Notes under the pieces: generated by a model
Told to the model about the DNA's origin: nothing
Databases searched by the model: none
The model's input: the letters and a program-made list of their open reading frames with translations, nothing else
Made by a program: the position numbers and the translations under genes
Assembly (NCBI GenBank): GCA_964430855.1
Contig: CAYSHC010000018.1
Coordinates: 1-58,835 of the forward strand
Source: JAEZDP01 sp964430855
GTDB taxonomy: Bacteria > Acidobacteriota > Vicinamibacteria > Vicinamibacterales > Vicinamibacteraceae
Reading direction: 5' to 3'
Length of the DNA: 58,835 nt
Shown: positions 32,777 to 41,399 of the stretch, piece after piece
Position numbering within the stretch: position 1 is the stretch's first letter
Layout: each line of letters begins with the position of its first letter

Positions 32777-33524
32777 GTTCGATTACCTCCTCGCTGAGGC
32801 TGTAGTACTCGGTCGCACCTGACGAGTCGGGTGCAAAGCTGAAGATCGATTCCTTGTACGCCGGACTCTCCTCGAGCCGGACGCTCTTGGTGATCACCGT
32901 CCGGAACACCTTCGGGCCGAAGACATGCTGGATCTGCTCGCGGATGTCGCGCGCGAGGCTGGTCCGCCGGTCGTGCATGGTGATGAGAACCCCCAGCACC
33001 TTGAGGGCCGGATTGGCCCGCGTCTGGACCTTCCCCACCGTCTCCAACAGGTCGTCGGTGCCCTCGAGCGCGAAGTACGATGACTGGATGGGCACGATGA
33101 GGTGACTGGCGGCGACGAGCGCATTCACCGTGAGCAGCCCGAGCGTCGGCGGGCAGTCGATCACGATGAACGGGAACTCGTCGGTGATCTCCTCCAGGCG
33201 TTCCTTGAGCCGGAAGTGTGCGTCGAGCTCGCCCACCAGCTTGGCCTCGACCTTGGCCAGGGAGATGCGGGCGGGCGCCACCGACAGGTGCGCATGGCGG
33301 GTCGGGACGATGATGTCGCGGAGCGAGACGGAGCCCTCGAGGATGGCGTCGTACATGGTCGGGCCGACAGACTCCATGTCGAGGAACGACATCGTGCTGT
33401 TGGCCTGGGGGTCGAGGTCGACGAGCAGGGTCGGGCGGCCGCGCAGGGCCAGCGCCGCAGCCAGGTTGATGGCGGTGGTCGTCTTGCCGACCCCGCCCTT
33501 CTGATTGGCAATGGCCAGAATCAT
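32769..33524 (-). CDS. parA: Chromosome partition ATPase ParA
   Basis: 251-residue Soj/ParA-type ATPase from the ATG at 33522-33524. Deviant Walker A KGGVGKTTTAINLAAALA at the N-terminus, LLVDLDPQANST, then FIVIDCPPTLGLLTVNAL (Walker B) and the nucleotide-pocket phrase VLITMHDRRTSLARDI. No N-terminal HTH, so a chromosomal short type. Next to parB; 11 nt after the DUF151 gene. Confidence 0.95.
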   Translation of the reverse strand: MILAIANQKGGVGKTTTAINLAAALALRGRPTLLVDLDPQANSTMSFLDMESVGPTMYDAILEGSVSLRDIIVPTRHAHLSVAPARISLAKVEAKLVGELDAHFRLKERLEEITDEFPFIVIDCPPTLGLLTVNALVAASHLIVPIQSSYFALEGTDDLLETVGKVQTRANPALKVLGVLITMHDRRTSLARDIREQIQHVFGPKVFRTVITKSVRLEESPAYKESIFSFAPDSSGATEYYSLSEEVIERV

Positions 33525-33535
33525 GCGTCCATACC

Positions 33536-34021
33536 TTACATCTTGTACTTGCCCAGGTCTTCCGGATCGAGGCTTTCAAGCCATCGCTGGAGCCGATCCT
33601 GATCCTGCGTGCGGGGCGTCTCGAGCGTCGAGGCGGCTTCGAGGACGTGCTCGGCGACCAGGACGGGCGCCTTCGTCCTGAGGGCCAGCGCGAGCGCGTC
33701 CGAGGGCCGGAGGTCGACGGCCAGCGTGTCGCCGCGATTCGTCGCGAGGTACAGGACGGCGTAGAAGGTCCCCTCTTGCACGTCGGTGACGTGCACCTCG
33801 AGCACGCGGGCTTCGAGGGCCTCGATGAGCCGCCCGATCAGATCGTGCGTCATCGGCCGCGACGGGCTGCTGTTCTCGAGCTGCATCGCGACGGCATGCG
33901 CCTCGAACATGCCGATCCAGATGGGCAGCGTCCGCGATGACTGCTCGTCGCGCAGGACGACGATCGGCATGTTCGTGACCGGATCCATCATCAACCCGCT
34001 GACGTGCATGCGAATGCTCAT
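33536..34021 (-). CDS. Bifunctional nuclease family protein (DUF151)
   Basis: 161 residues from the ATG at 34019-34021, overlapping the miaB stop (ATGA). Family features: LPIWIGMFEAHAVAMQLEN, PMTHDLIGRLIEALEARVLEVHVTD in outline, TFYAVLYL and VDLRPSDALALALRTKAPVLVAEHVLEAA. Members have been described as bifunctional DNase/RNase in plants, but the bacterial role is poorly known. Commonly found next to miaB. Confidence 0.88.
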   Translation of the reverse strand: MSIRMHVSGLMMDPVTNMPIVVLRDEQSSRTLPIWIGMFEAHAVAMQLENSSPSRPMTHDLIGRLIEALEARVLEVHVTDVQEGTFYAVLYLATNRGDTLAVDLRPSDALALALRTKAPVLVAEHVLEAASTLETPRTQDQDRLQRWLESLDPEDLGKYKM

Positions 34022-35361
34022 GCCTCCACCTCCAGCACCTCGCCCCGCACGCTGTTGGGCGCCGCCGCGGTGATCCGGACCTGGGCGAGCCGCCCCAGCC
34101 AGGCGGACTCGCCGGGCATGTTGACCACCGTGTTGCCCGACGTGCGCCCCGAAATCTCCTCGTCGCGGCGACGGCTCGTGGCGTCGATGAGGATCTCTTC
34201 CACCCTGCCGACGGACGCTTCGTGCAACTGCAGCTGGATGTCGCGCTGCAGGGCCTGGAGCGCGACGATGCGCCGCGTCTTCTCCGCCTCCGGGACGTCG
34301 TCGGGCATCCGCTTGATGGCCAGCGTACGCGGTCGCGGCGAGTACTTGAAGGAAAACATGCTGCTGAAGCGCACCTGCTCGACGAGCGTCATCGTCTCGT
34401 CGAAGTCGCTGGCGGTCTCGCCGGGAAACCCGACGATCATGTCCGTGGAGATGGCGATGCCCGGCACGGTCTCGCGCAGCTCGGCGACCAGCTCGAGGTA
34501 GCGTTCGCGGGTGTAGCGCCGGCGCATCGCGGCGAGCACGCGCGTCGAGCCGGACTGCACGGGCAGATGGAGGTGCCGGCACAGCTTCGGCAGGTCGCGG
34601 TAGGCCTCGATCAGTCGGCGCGTCACGTGGCGCGGGTGCGGGCTCGCGAAGCGAATGCGAGTCACGCCCGGCACCTCGTGGACGCGTTCGAGCAACGCCG
34701 CGAAATCGCACGCCGCGTCGTCGGGGGCCTGGTAGTGGTTGACGATCTGGCCGAGCAGGTGAATCTCGCGATGGCCGCGCGCGGCGGCGTCACGAACTTC
34801 GTCGAGGATCTCGGCAGACGGCCGCATGCGCTCGTGGCCCCGCGTGTACGGCACGACGCAGTACGCGCAGAAGTCATTGCAGCCCTCGATGATGGTCACG
34901 TACGCCTTGACCGGGTCGTTGCGCTGCGTGAGCCCGAGCGGGAACGACACGTCCTCGTAAGGATTGAGGTCGAGCAGCGCCCCGCGCGCCGGACGGGGCG
35001 TGTCGAGCGCCTTCGTGACGAGCATCGGCAGCTGCTTGATGCTCTGGGTCCCGACGATGACGTCGATGGCGCGCGTGCGTTTCAGCAGGGCCTCCCCTTC
35101 CTGCTGCGCGACGCAACCGGCGACGGCAATCACGGGCGTGCGGCCCACGGCCGCGGCCGCCTCGCGGAATTCGCCGAGGCGCGTGAAGAGCTTTTCCTCG
35201 GCGCGCTCGCGCACGCTGCACGTGTTCACCACGATGACGTCGGCGTCGGCCGGATCGGCAGCAGGCTCGTAGCCCGCCTGCTCCAGCAGGCCGGCCATCC
35301 GCTCGCCGTCATGCACGTTCATCTGACAGCCGTACGCCTCAACCAGGTACTTTCGAGCCAC
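34018..35361 (-). CDS. miaB: tRNA-2-methylthio-N6-dimethylallyladenosine synthase
   Basis: Radical-SAM methylthiotransferase of 447 residues, modifying A37 of tRNAs that read UNN codons. The GTG at 35361 gives the family start ARKYLVEAYGCQMNVHDGERM; the frame stays open upstream only through the recN overlap. N-terminal UPF0004 domain supplies three Cys (YGCQMN, NTCSVRERAEEKL, AGCVAQQEG). The radical-SAM cluster is CNDFCAYCVVPYTRG. A TRAM domain forms the C-terminus (RVEEILID...GNTVVNMPG). The start lies 23 nt inside recN. Confidence 0.95.
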   Translation of the reverse strand: MARKYLVEAYGCQMNVHDGERMAGLLEQAGYEPAADPADADVIVVNTCSVRERAEEKLFTRLGEFREAAAAVGRTPVIAVAGCVAQQEGEALLKRTRAIDVIVGTQSIKQLPMLVTKALDTPRPARGALLDLNPYEDVSFPLGLTQRNDPVKAYVTIIEGCNDFCAYCVVPYTRGHERMRPSAEILDEVRDAAARGHREIHLLGQIVNHYQAPDDAACDFAALLERVHEVPGVTRIRFASPHPRHVTRRLIEAYRDLPKLCRHLHLPVQSGSTRVLAAMRRRYTRERYLELVAELRETVPGIAISTDMIVGFPGETASDFDETMTLVEQVRFSSMFSFKYSPRPRTLAIKRMPDDVPEAEKTRRIVALQALQRDIQLQLHEASVGRVEEILIDATSRRRDEEISGRTSGNTVVNMPGESAWLGRLAQVRITAAAPNSVRGEVLEVEA

Positions 35362-37105
35362 GGGTCTTTCCTCGTCCGCTGGCGGACTTTCGTGCGGACT
35401 CCATTCCAGCGGAGCCCGCCTGCCGGACACTTTCGCTTTCGCCCCCGGCAGGACTTTCGCTTTCGCCTTTTGCCGGCGCTTCGCCTTTCGCCTTGCTGGC
35501 GAGCAGCTGCCTGGCGCCTTCGAGCAGCGGCGCCGACGTGTCACCCGCCATCATGCGCGCGAGTTCCTCGACCCGGCTCTCCCCTGCCAGTGGGGTGACC
35601 GTCGTCCGCGTCCGGCCCGCCGTCACGCCCTTGCTGATGCGCACGTGGTGGTGCGCGTGCGCGGCCACCTGCGGCAGGTGCGTCACGCAGAGCACCTGGG
35701 CGTCACCGGCCAGGACGCGCAGGCGGGCGCCGACGGCGTCAGCGACCCGGCCGCCGATCCCGGCGTCCACCTCGTCGAAGATGAGCGTCCGCCGCGAGGC
35801 GGCCTGCCTGTCGATCACGGTAATCGCCAGCATCACCCGCGACAACTCGCCGCCCGACGCCACCCGGGCGAGCGGACGGACGGCCTCGCCGGGATTCGCC
35901 GAGAGGTGCAGCTCCCCGGTGTCGATGCCCGTCGGACCCCACTGCCCTTCGTCGGGGACAGGCGTCAGGGGGAACGCCACATCGGCCCGCGGCATCGCGA
36001 GCTCGGCGAGCTCGTGGCGCAGCCTGTCGCACAAGCCCGGGGCCGCCGCCTGGCGTGCGGACGACAGCGCGCGGGCCGCGTCGAGGTAGCGGGCGGCAGC
36101 GGCGTCGCGCGCATCGCGGAGCTGCTCGAGATGCTCGGCGCCGTGCTGGAGCGTGTCGAGTTCCTGGGCGACGCGGTCGCGCCGGGCCAGCACGTCGTCG
36201 AGGGTCGGGCCGTACTTCCGTTTCAGGCGCTCGAGGGCCGCCAGGCGATCCTCCACCTCCTGGAGACGGCCGGGAGAGGCATCGATCGAGGTGAGGTAAT
36301 CCCGGAGGAAATACGAGAGGTCCTCGAGCTGCGCCTTCACGGCCGGCGCGGCGTCGAGGTACGGCAGGAACGCCGGGTCGATCTGCGCCAGCTCGTCGAG
36401 CCGCTTCCAGGTCGCGGCGAGACGCTCCAGGGCTGCCCCCTCGCGCTCGTAGAGATCGGCGTAGGCCTCCCCTGCCAGCCGCTGGAGCCGGTCGGCGCTG
36501 GCCAGCACCTGCCGCTGGGCGCCGAGCTGCTCGTCCTCGTCGGCGGCGGGGTTGATTCTGGAAATCTCCTCGAGCTGGAACGACAGCAGGTCGATCCGGG
36601 CCGCCCGCTCGCGGGCGTCGAGCTGTGTCGCCTCGAAGGCCTGCCGTGCCTGCACGAGCGCCTCGTACGCGGCGGCGACGCGGGCACGGGCCTCGCCCAG
36701 GCCGCCGACGCGGTCGAGCAGGTCGAGATGGGTCTGAGGTTGGAGCAGCGTGTGGTGTTCGTGCTGGCCGTGCAGGTCCACCCAGCGGCTCACCAGGTCG
36801 CGGAGCGTACCGGCGGTGACGAGGGCGTCGTCGATGAACGCGCGGGACCGCCCCTCGGCGGAGACCTCGCGCCTGATGACGCGCTCCCCGTCGGGCGTCT
36901 CGATGACGGCCTGGACCTGCGCCGCGGCGGCACCGGTGCGGACCATGTCGGCGGAGGCCCGGCCACCGAGCAGCAGGCCGATGCCCTCGACGAGGACGGA
37001 CTTCCCCGCGCCGGTCTCGCCGGTGAACACGGTGAGCCCCGGGCCGAGGTCGAGGTCCAGCGACTCGATCACCGCCAGGTGACGGATGCTGACGAAGCGG
37101 ATCAT
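35339..37105 (-). CDS. recN: DNA repair protein RecN
   Basis: SMC-like repair ATPase of 588 residues from the ATG at 37103-37105. Walker A GETGAGKS (about 29-36), DLHGQHEHHTLLQPQTHLDLL, long helical coiled-coil region (about 150-370), signature LARVASGGELSRVMLAI and Walker B LIFDEVDAGIGGRVADAVG. The last 55 residues are a Gly/Glu/Ser/Lys-rich low-complexity tail coded by short DNA repeats (35429-35467) and are probably disordered. The gene runs 23 nt past the miaB start. Confidence 0.93.
   Translation of the reverse strand: MIRFVSIRHLAVIESLDLDLGPGLTVFTGETGAGKSVLVEGIGLLLGGRASADMVRTGAAAAQVQAVIETPDGERVIRREVSAEGRSRAFIDDALVTAGTLRDLVSRWVDLHGQHEHHTLLQPQTHLDLLDRVGGLGEARARVAAAYEALVQARQAFEATQLDARERAARIDLLSFQLEEISRINPAADEDEQLGAQRQVLASADRLQRLAGEAYADLYEREGAALERLAATWKRLDELAQIDPAFLPYLDAAPAVKAQLEDLSYFLRDYLTSIDASPGRLQEVEDRLAALERLKRKYGPTLDDVLARRDRVAQELDTLQHGAEHLEQLRDARDAAAARYLDAARALSSARQAAAPGLCDRLRHELAELAMPRADVAFPLTPVPDEGQWGPTGIDTGELHLSANPGEAVRPLARVASGGELSRVMLAITVIDRQAASRRTLIFDEVDAGIGGRVADAVGARLRVLAGDAQVLCVTHLPQVAAHAHHHVRISKGVTAGRTRTTVTPLAGESRVEELARMMAGDTSAPLLEGARQLLASKAKGEAPAKGESESPAGGESESVRQAGSAGMESARKSASGRGKTRGSKVPG
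35429..35467. repeat. Direct repeat ACTTTCGCTTTCGCC x2 in the recN 3' end
   Basis: Two identical 15-mers (35429-35443 and 35453-35467) with 24-bp period, followed by a degenerate third copy with TTCGCCTTTCGCC near 35480. They code for the low-complexity tail of RecN and would allow slippage or unequal exchange. Confidence 0.6.
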
Positions 37106-37165
37106 GGAGTCGGCGCGGCGGCCGTGCGGACGAGTTCCGCCCCTGCGCCAAACGCGAGAACTGCA

Positions 37166-37193
37166 ATCATATCATAGACTTGACTGATATCAG
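37166..37193. promoter_or_regulatory. AT-rich promoter region between recN and tolQ
   Basis: In a GC-rich gap of 157 nt this stretch stands out. It has two overlapping reverse-strand TATGAT hexamers (37166-37171, 37171-37176) that would serve recN with a leader of about 55 nt. The palindrome CTGATATCAG at 37184-37193 lies beside them. For tolQ a forward TTGACT with a weak TTAAGG 17 nt downstream is possible. Confidence 0.35.
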
Positions 37194-37262
37194 CGCCGCG
37201 TGTTAAGGTTCGGTGTTCGCGCCTTCCCAGCGGCGCCCCAGCCATGACCAGCGGAGGCCTGT

Positions 37263-38030
37263 TTGCAGACGCTTTGGGTGTGCGCTCTTGCCTTGCAGGA
37301 GCTGACGGTCCCCGCCGCCGCGGAGGGCGGGGGGCAGGCGACTGACGTCGTCTCCCTGATCCTCAGATCGGGCCCCGTCGCCACTGTCGTACTTCTCATC
37401 CTCGTCACGTTCTCGGTGCTCTCGTGGGCGGTCGTCTTCTACAAGGCCCGGCATTATCGCCGGGCCGAGCAGCAGACGCGCGCGTTCCTCGACGTGTTCC
37501 GGCGGAGCAGCAAGTTCTCCGAGGTCCAGGCCGTCTGCCGGTCGCTCTCGGACAGCCCGCTCGTCGGCCTGTTCCAGTCGGGGTACGCCGAGCTGAACGC
37601 CCAGCTGCGCGGCTCGTCCGGGGCCGCGGCTGACCGACCGGGCGGCGGCGGACCGCGTCCAACGTTGAAGAGTCTGGAGGCCGTGGATCGCGCCCTGATG
37701 CGGGCGACGGGCGCCGAGCTCGCCAAGCTCGAGCACCGGGTGGGCTTTCTGGCGACGACGGCGAGCATCACGCCCTTCATCGGCCTGTTCGGCACGGTGT
37801 GGGGCATCATGACGGCCTTCCAGGCGATTGGCGCCGTCGGCTCGTCGAACCTCGCCATCGTGGCGCCGGGCATCGCGGAGGCGCTGATTGCGACGGCCGC
37901 GGGGCTGTTCGCGGCGATTCCGGCGGTCTACTTCTACAACCACTTCACCAGCCGGGTGAAGGCGTTCGCGACAGCGATGGACGACTTCGCGCTGGAGTTC
38001 CTGAACATCGCCGAGCGGAACTTCACGTAA
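37263..38030 (+). CDS. tolQ: Tol-Pal proton channel TolQ
   Basis: MotA/TolQ/ExbB-family inner-membrane protein of 255 residues. The TTG at 37263 is preferred because GGAGG lies 6 nt upstream; a GTG at 37278 or TTG at 37290 are alternatives. First helix PVATVVLLILVTFSVLSWAVVFYKA, then a cytoplasmic loop with a Gly-rich stretch, and the conserved ASITPFIGLFGTVWGIMTAFQAI and EALIATAAGLFAAIPAVYFYN helices. With TolR it uses proton flow to energise the Tol system. First gene of a forward operon of six tol-pal genes. Confidence 0.93.
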   Translation: MQTLWVCALALQELTVPAAAEGGGQATDVVSLILRSGPVATVVLLILVTFSVLSWAVVFYKARHYRRAEQQTRAFLDVFRRSSKFSEVQAVCRSLSDSPLVGLFQSGYAELNAQLRGSSGAAADRPGGGGPRPTLKSLEAVDRALMRATGAELAKLEHRVGFLATTASITPFIGLFGTVWGIMTAFQAIGAVGSSNLAIVAPGIAEALIATAAGLFAAIPAVYFYNHFTSRVKAFATAMDDFALEFLNIAERNFT

Positions 38031-38054
38031 CCCCATCCTTACCAGAGGAGACGC

Positions 38055-38522
38055 ATGGCCAAGGTGATGGGATCGGGGGGCGGCGGCGGAGGGCTGCGCG
38101 GACGGCGGGGGCGTCCCGCCGTGTCGTCGTCGCTGTCGGAGATCAACGTCGTTCCGCTCGTGGACGTCATGCTGGTGCTGCTCATCATCTTCATGGTGGC
38201 GGCGCCGATGATGACGCGCGGGCTCGACGTGAACCTGCCGGTGGCGACCCGCGCGCCGGAACTGAGCAGCGAGCGCATCTTCGTCACCGTGCCCCTCAGC
38301 TACGCGCAGGACCGGATGGTCCAGATCGACGACGAGATGGTGCGCGTCGACGTGCTCGGCGAGCGCATGCGCCAGGCGATGCAGGGCACCGACGACCTCC
38401 AGGTGTACCTGCGGGCCGACGGCGGCATCACCGTGCAGCACGCGATCGAAGTCATGGATCATCTCAAGGCGGGCGGCGTCGAGAAGGTCGGCATCGTCTC
38501 GCGGCTGCCGGGTGAGCGGTGA
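38055..38522 (+). CDS. tolR: Tol-Pal protein TolR (ExbD family)
   Basis: 155 residues from the ATG at 38055. One helix, INVVPLVDVMLVLLIIFMVAAPMM, carrying the essential Asp (PLVDVML) of the ExbD/TolR proton path. A Gly-rich N-terminus and a periplasmic domain (DLQVYLRADGGITVQHAIEVMDHLKAGG) complete it. The stop overlaps the next gene by 4 nt. Confidence 0.95.
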   Translation: MAKVMGSGGGGGGLRGRRGRPAVSSSLSEINVVPLVDVMLVLLIIFMVAAPMMTRGLDVNLPVATRAPELSSERIFVTVPLSYAQDRMVQIDDEMVRVDVLGERMRQAMQGTDDLQVYLRADGGITVQHAIEVMDHLKAGGVEKVGIVSRLPGER

Positions 38523-39295
38523 ACGCCCTGACGTCCAGGCGGCCCTCGCAGGACGACTTCCAGCGGATGGTGACCGTCTCGCTGATCGTGCACGCCATCG
38601 GCGTGCTGGCGTTCGTGCTGGCGCCGCAGGACTGGCGCACGCGCGACACGATGGAACGCGAGGTGATGACCATCAGCCTGGGCGGCGCGCCGGGCCCGCA
38701 GTCCGGCGGGATGACGCCCATGGCGGGCCGTCCGATCCAGCAGGTCGTGCCGCCGCAGGAGGCACCGCCGCGGCCGGAGCCGGTCCGTCCGCCGGCGGCC
38801 AGGCCGCCCGAGATGGCCGAGCCCACCAAGGCGCCGCCGAAGCAGGCGCCGAAGGAGCGGCCGAAGGCGGAGACGGCGCCCGACACGGCCAGGGGGCGGA
38901 CGCCCACGACGGGCCAGCAGATCGCCCGCGGCCAGGCCCAGGCCGACACGGGTGTGCAGAGCGACTCGATCGGGCTCTCGACGGGCGGCGGCGGCGGCAC
39001 CGGCGGGCAGATGAACCTCGGCAACTTCTGTTGTCCCGGCTACATCCGCGAGATGCTGAGCATCGTGCACCGCAACTGGCAGCAGAACCAGGGCAGCCCG
39101 GGCGTCACGGTGATGCGCTTTGTCATCGACCGGCAGGGCAACCTGAGCAACATCGAAGTCGCACGGTCCAGCGGCAACTTCCTGCTCGACCAGGCGGCGC
39201 AGCGCGCCCTGCTGGCGACGCGGCTGCCCCCGCTGCCGGCCGAGTACACCAACCCGACGCTGACGGTGAACCTCCAATTCAACTACACCTCATGA
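38519..39295 (+). CDS. TolA-like energy transducer with TonB-type C-terminal domain
   Basis: 258 residues from the GTG at 38519. One N-terminal helix (MVTVSLIVHAIGVLAFVLA), a Pro/Ala/Lys-rich periplasmic linker of about 100 residues, and a C-terminal TonB/TolA domain (FCCPGYIREMLSIVHRNWQQ; VTVMRFVIDRQGNLSNIEVARSSGN). It is much shorter than E. coli TolA and lacks the long helical domain. The Cys-Cys pair at the start of the domain could form a disulphide. Position between tolR and tolB supports the TolA role. Confidence 0.85.
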   Translation: MNALTSRRPSQDDFQRMVTVSLIVHAIGVLAFVLAPQDWRTRDTMEREVMTISLGGAPGPQSGGMTPMAGRPIQQVVPPQEAPPRPEPVRPPAARPPEMAEPTKAPPKQAPKERPKAETAPDTARGRTPTTGQQIARGQAQADTGVQSDSIGLSTGGGGGTGGQMNLGNFCCPGYIREMLSIVHRNWQQNQGSPGVTVMRFVIDRQGNLSNIEVARSSGNFLLDQAAQRALLATRLPPLPAEYTNPTLTVNLQFNYTS

Positions 39296-40716
39296 CGACG
39301 ACCTCGATCCGCCTGTCCGTTCTGGCTGCCTCGCTGGCCGCCGCGTCATCGGTCGCGATCCTGGCCGGGTCGCCCGCCGGCTCGCAGCAGCCGCCCGCGG
39401 CGCCGCCCGCCGCACCCGCCCCGCAGGATCCGGCCCAGCCGCCGCCGCAGCAGCCCGACCAGATTGCGGTGGAGGTCACCGGCGTCACCAGGGCGCCGCG
39501 GCTCGCCGTGCCCGACTTCATCCCCGTCGGCGGCGGCGACGAGCTGCGCGGGATCGCGGCGACGCTCGGCGAGGTGCTCTGGGCCGACATGCGCTTCGAG
39601 CGCGAGTACGACCTCATCCCCCGCTCCGCCTATTCGGCCGTCACGCCGGCGGCCTCGCCCGAGGCGGTGCCGTTCGACCAGTGGCGGGAGCTCGGGGCCA
39701 ACTTCGTGGTGGTGGGCACGGTGCGTGGCAACGCCTCGAGCGTCACCATCCAGGCGCGGCTGTTCGACGTGAACACCCGTCAGGCGGTGTGGGGCAAGGA
39801 GTACACCGGCGCGGCCAACAACCCCCGGCTGTTCGCCCACACGATTGCCGACGACCTGCACGAGCAGCGGGGCCTCAAGGGCGTCGCGCGCACCAAGCTG
39901 GCCTTCGCGTCAGACAGGGACGGCGTCCGTGCCGCCAACACGGTCGAGAACCGCAACATCAAGGAGATCTACATCGCCGACTACGACGGCGAGAACCAGC
40001 GTCGCGTCACCGTGAACCGCTCGCTGGCCATCAACCCGGCCTGGTCGGTCGACGGACGCGCCATCGCCTATACGTCCTACCGGCGTGGGTATCCTGACAT
40101 CTATATCTCGTACATCTACCAGGGCCAGATGGCGCAGCCGACGAAGGGCACCGACAGGGTGCACAACTTCCTGCCGGCCTTCAGCCCGACCGGCGACCGG
40201 ATCGCCTTCATGAGCAACCGGGACGGCAACATGGAGATCTACACCGTGAACGTGGACGGCTCGGGGCTCCGGCGGATCACCAACCACCCGGCCAACGACA
40301 CCAGCCCGACATGGTCGCCGGCGGGCAACCAGATCGCGTTCACGTCGGACCGCACCGGCTCGCCGCAGATCTACATCGTCGACGCGGACGGCCTCGGCCA
40401 GCCGCGGCGCATCACGAGCGAGTCGTGGGCCGACAGGGCGACCTGGTCGCCCATCTTCAACGAGATCGCCTATGCCGGCCGGACGGGCCCCGGCTTCGAC
40501 ATCAAGATCGTGGACATCGCGAGCGGGGCCATCCGGGTGATCACCGACGGCATCGGCAGCAACGAGAGCCCGGCCTGGGCGCCGAACGGCCGCCACCTCG
40601 CCTTCGCGTCCACGCGGCAGGGCCATTCGCAGATCTTCACCGTCGCGCGGGACGGCAATGACATCCGTCAGCTGACGCGGCAGGGCAACAACGTTCAACC
40701 GAGCTGGTCGCGCTGA
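39292..40716 (+). CDS. tolB: Tol-Pal beta-propeller protein TolB
   Basis: 474 residues from the ATG at 39292, coupled to the previous stop. Sec signal (LAASLAAASSVAILAGSPAGSQ) followed by a Pro/Gln-rich linker of about 40 residues, unusual in length. Then the TolB N-domain (LRGIAATLGEVLWADMRFEREYDLI) and the six-bladed propeller with repeated motifs such as NPAWSVDGRAIAYTS, LPAFSPTGDRIAFMSNRDGN and SPTWSPAGNQIAFTSDRTG. Periplasmic partner of Pal. Confidence 0.95.
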   Translation: MTTTSIRLSVLAASLAAASSVAILAGSPAGSQQPPAAPPAAPAPQDPAQPPPQQPDQIAVEVTGVTRAPRLAVPDFIPVGGGDELRGIAATLGEVLWADMRFEREYDLIPRSAYSAVTPAASPEAVPFDQWRELGANFVVVGTVRGNASSVTIQARLFDVNTRQAVWGKEYTGAANNPRLFAHTIADDLHEQRGLKGVARTKLAFASDRDGVRAANTVENRNIKEIYIADYDGENQRRVTVNRSLAINPAWSVDGRAIAYTSYRRGYPDIYISYIYQGQMAQPTKGTDRVHNFLPAFSPTGDRIAFMSNRDGNMEIYTVNVDGSGLRRITNHPANDTSPTWSPAGNQIAFTSDRTGSPQIYIVDADGLGQPRRITSESWADRATWSPIFNEIAYAGRTGPGFDIKIVDIASGAIRVITDGIGSNESPAWAPNGRHLAFASTRQGHSQIFTVARDGNDIRQLTRQGNNVQPSWSR

Positions 40717-40763
40717 GGGCGCGGCTGCACGAGAGTGTCATGTACGCAGAGAGAGGATTCCCC

Positions 40764-41360
40764 ATGTCGCGACGAACGCTGCGCCTGTCGGCGTGGCTGC
40801 TGGCTCTGGCTCTGACGACCATCGCGTGCGGCGGCAAGAAGCCCCCGGTCGCGCGGCCCACGCCTCCCCCGCCGTCGGGGACGACGGCAGGCGCCACGCC
40901 GCCGGCCCCGCCGGAGCCGGTCGCCGAGCCCGAGCCGGTGGCCTCGGTGCCGCTCGATCCCTCGCTGAGCGGGTCGGACCTCATCGACTACAACGCGCGG
41001 TCGCTCGACGAGATCAACCGCGAGTCGCCGCTCCAGCCGGTCTTCTTCGGCTACGACAGCTCGGAGATCGCCGGCGAGGCCATTGGCGTCCTCCAGAAGA
41101 ACGCCGAGATCCTGCGGCAGTACCCCAACTGGATCGTGACCATCGAGGGGCACTGTGACGAGCGCGGGACCGCGGAGTACAATCTGTCGCTTGGCGAACG
41201 CCGGGCACAGGCCGCCCGTGCCTACCTGGTATCGCTGGGCATCCCGGCCGACAGGCTCCGCACGGTGTCCTACGGGAAGGAGTTCCCGTTCGACCCGGGG
41301 TCGAACGAGGAAGCATGGGCCAAGAACCGGCGGGCGCACTTCGTGGTGACCAGCAAGTAG
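40764..41360 (+). CDS. pal: Peptidoglycan-associated lipoprotein Pal
   Basis: 198 residues. The ATG at 40764 is preferred because AGAGAGG lies 7 nt upstream; an ATG at 40740 would add 8 residues. Lipoprotein signal with TTIACGGKK lipobox. Pro-rich linker, then the OmpA-like domain: VFFGYDSSEI, TIEGHCDERGTAEYNLSLGERRAQAARAYL (diaminopimelate-binding loop) and FDPGSNEEAWAKNRRAHFVV. Anchors the outer membrane to murein. Confidence 0.95.
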   Translation: MSRRTLRLSAWLLALALTTIACGGKKPPVARPTPPPPSGTTAGATPPAPPEPVAEPEPVASVPLDPSLSGSDLIDYNARSLDEINRESPLQPVFFGYDSSEIAGEAIGVLQKNAEILRQYPNWIVTIEGHCDERGTAEYNLSLGERRAQAARAYLVSLGIPADRLRTVSYGKEFPFDPGSNEEAWAKNRRAHFVVTSK

Positions 41361-41399
41361 CGGTTGCCGGCCCCCGCCCGCCGTGGTAAGGAACGAATC

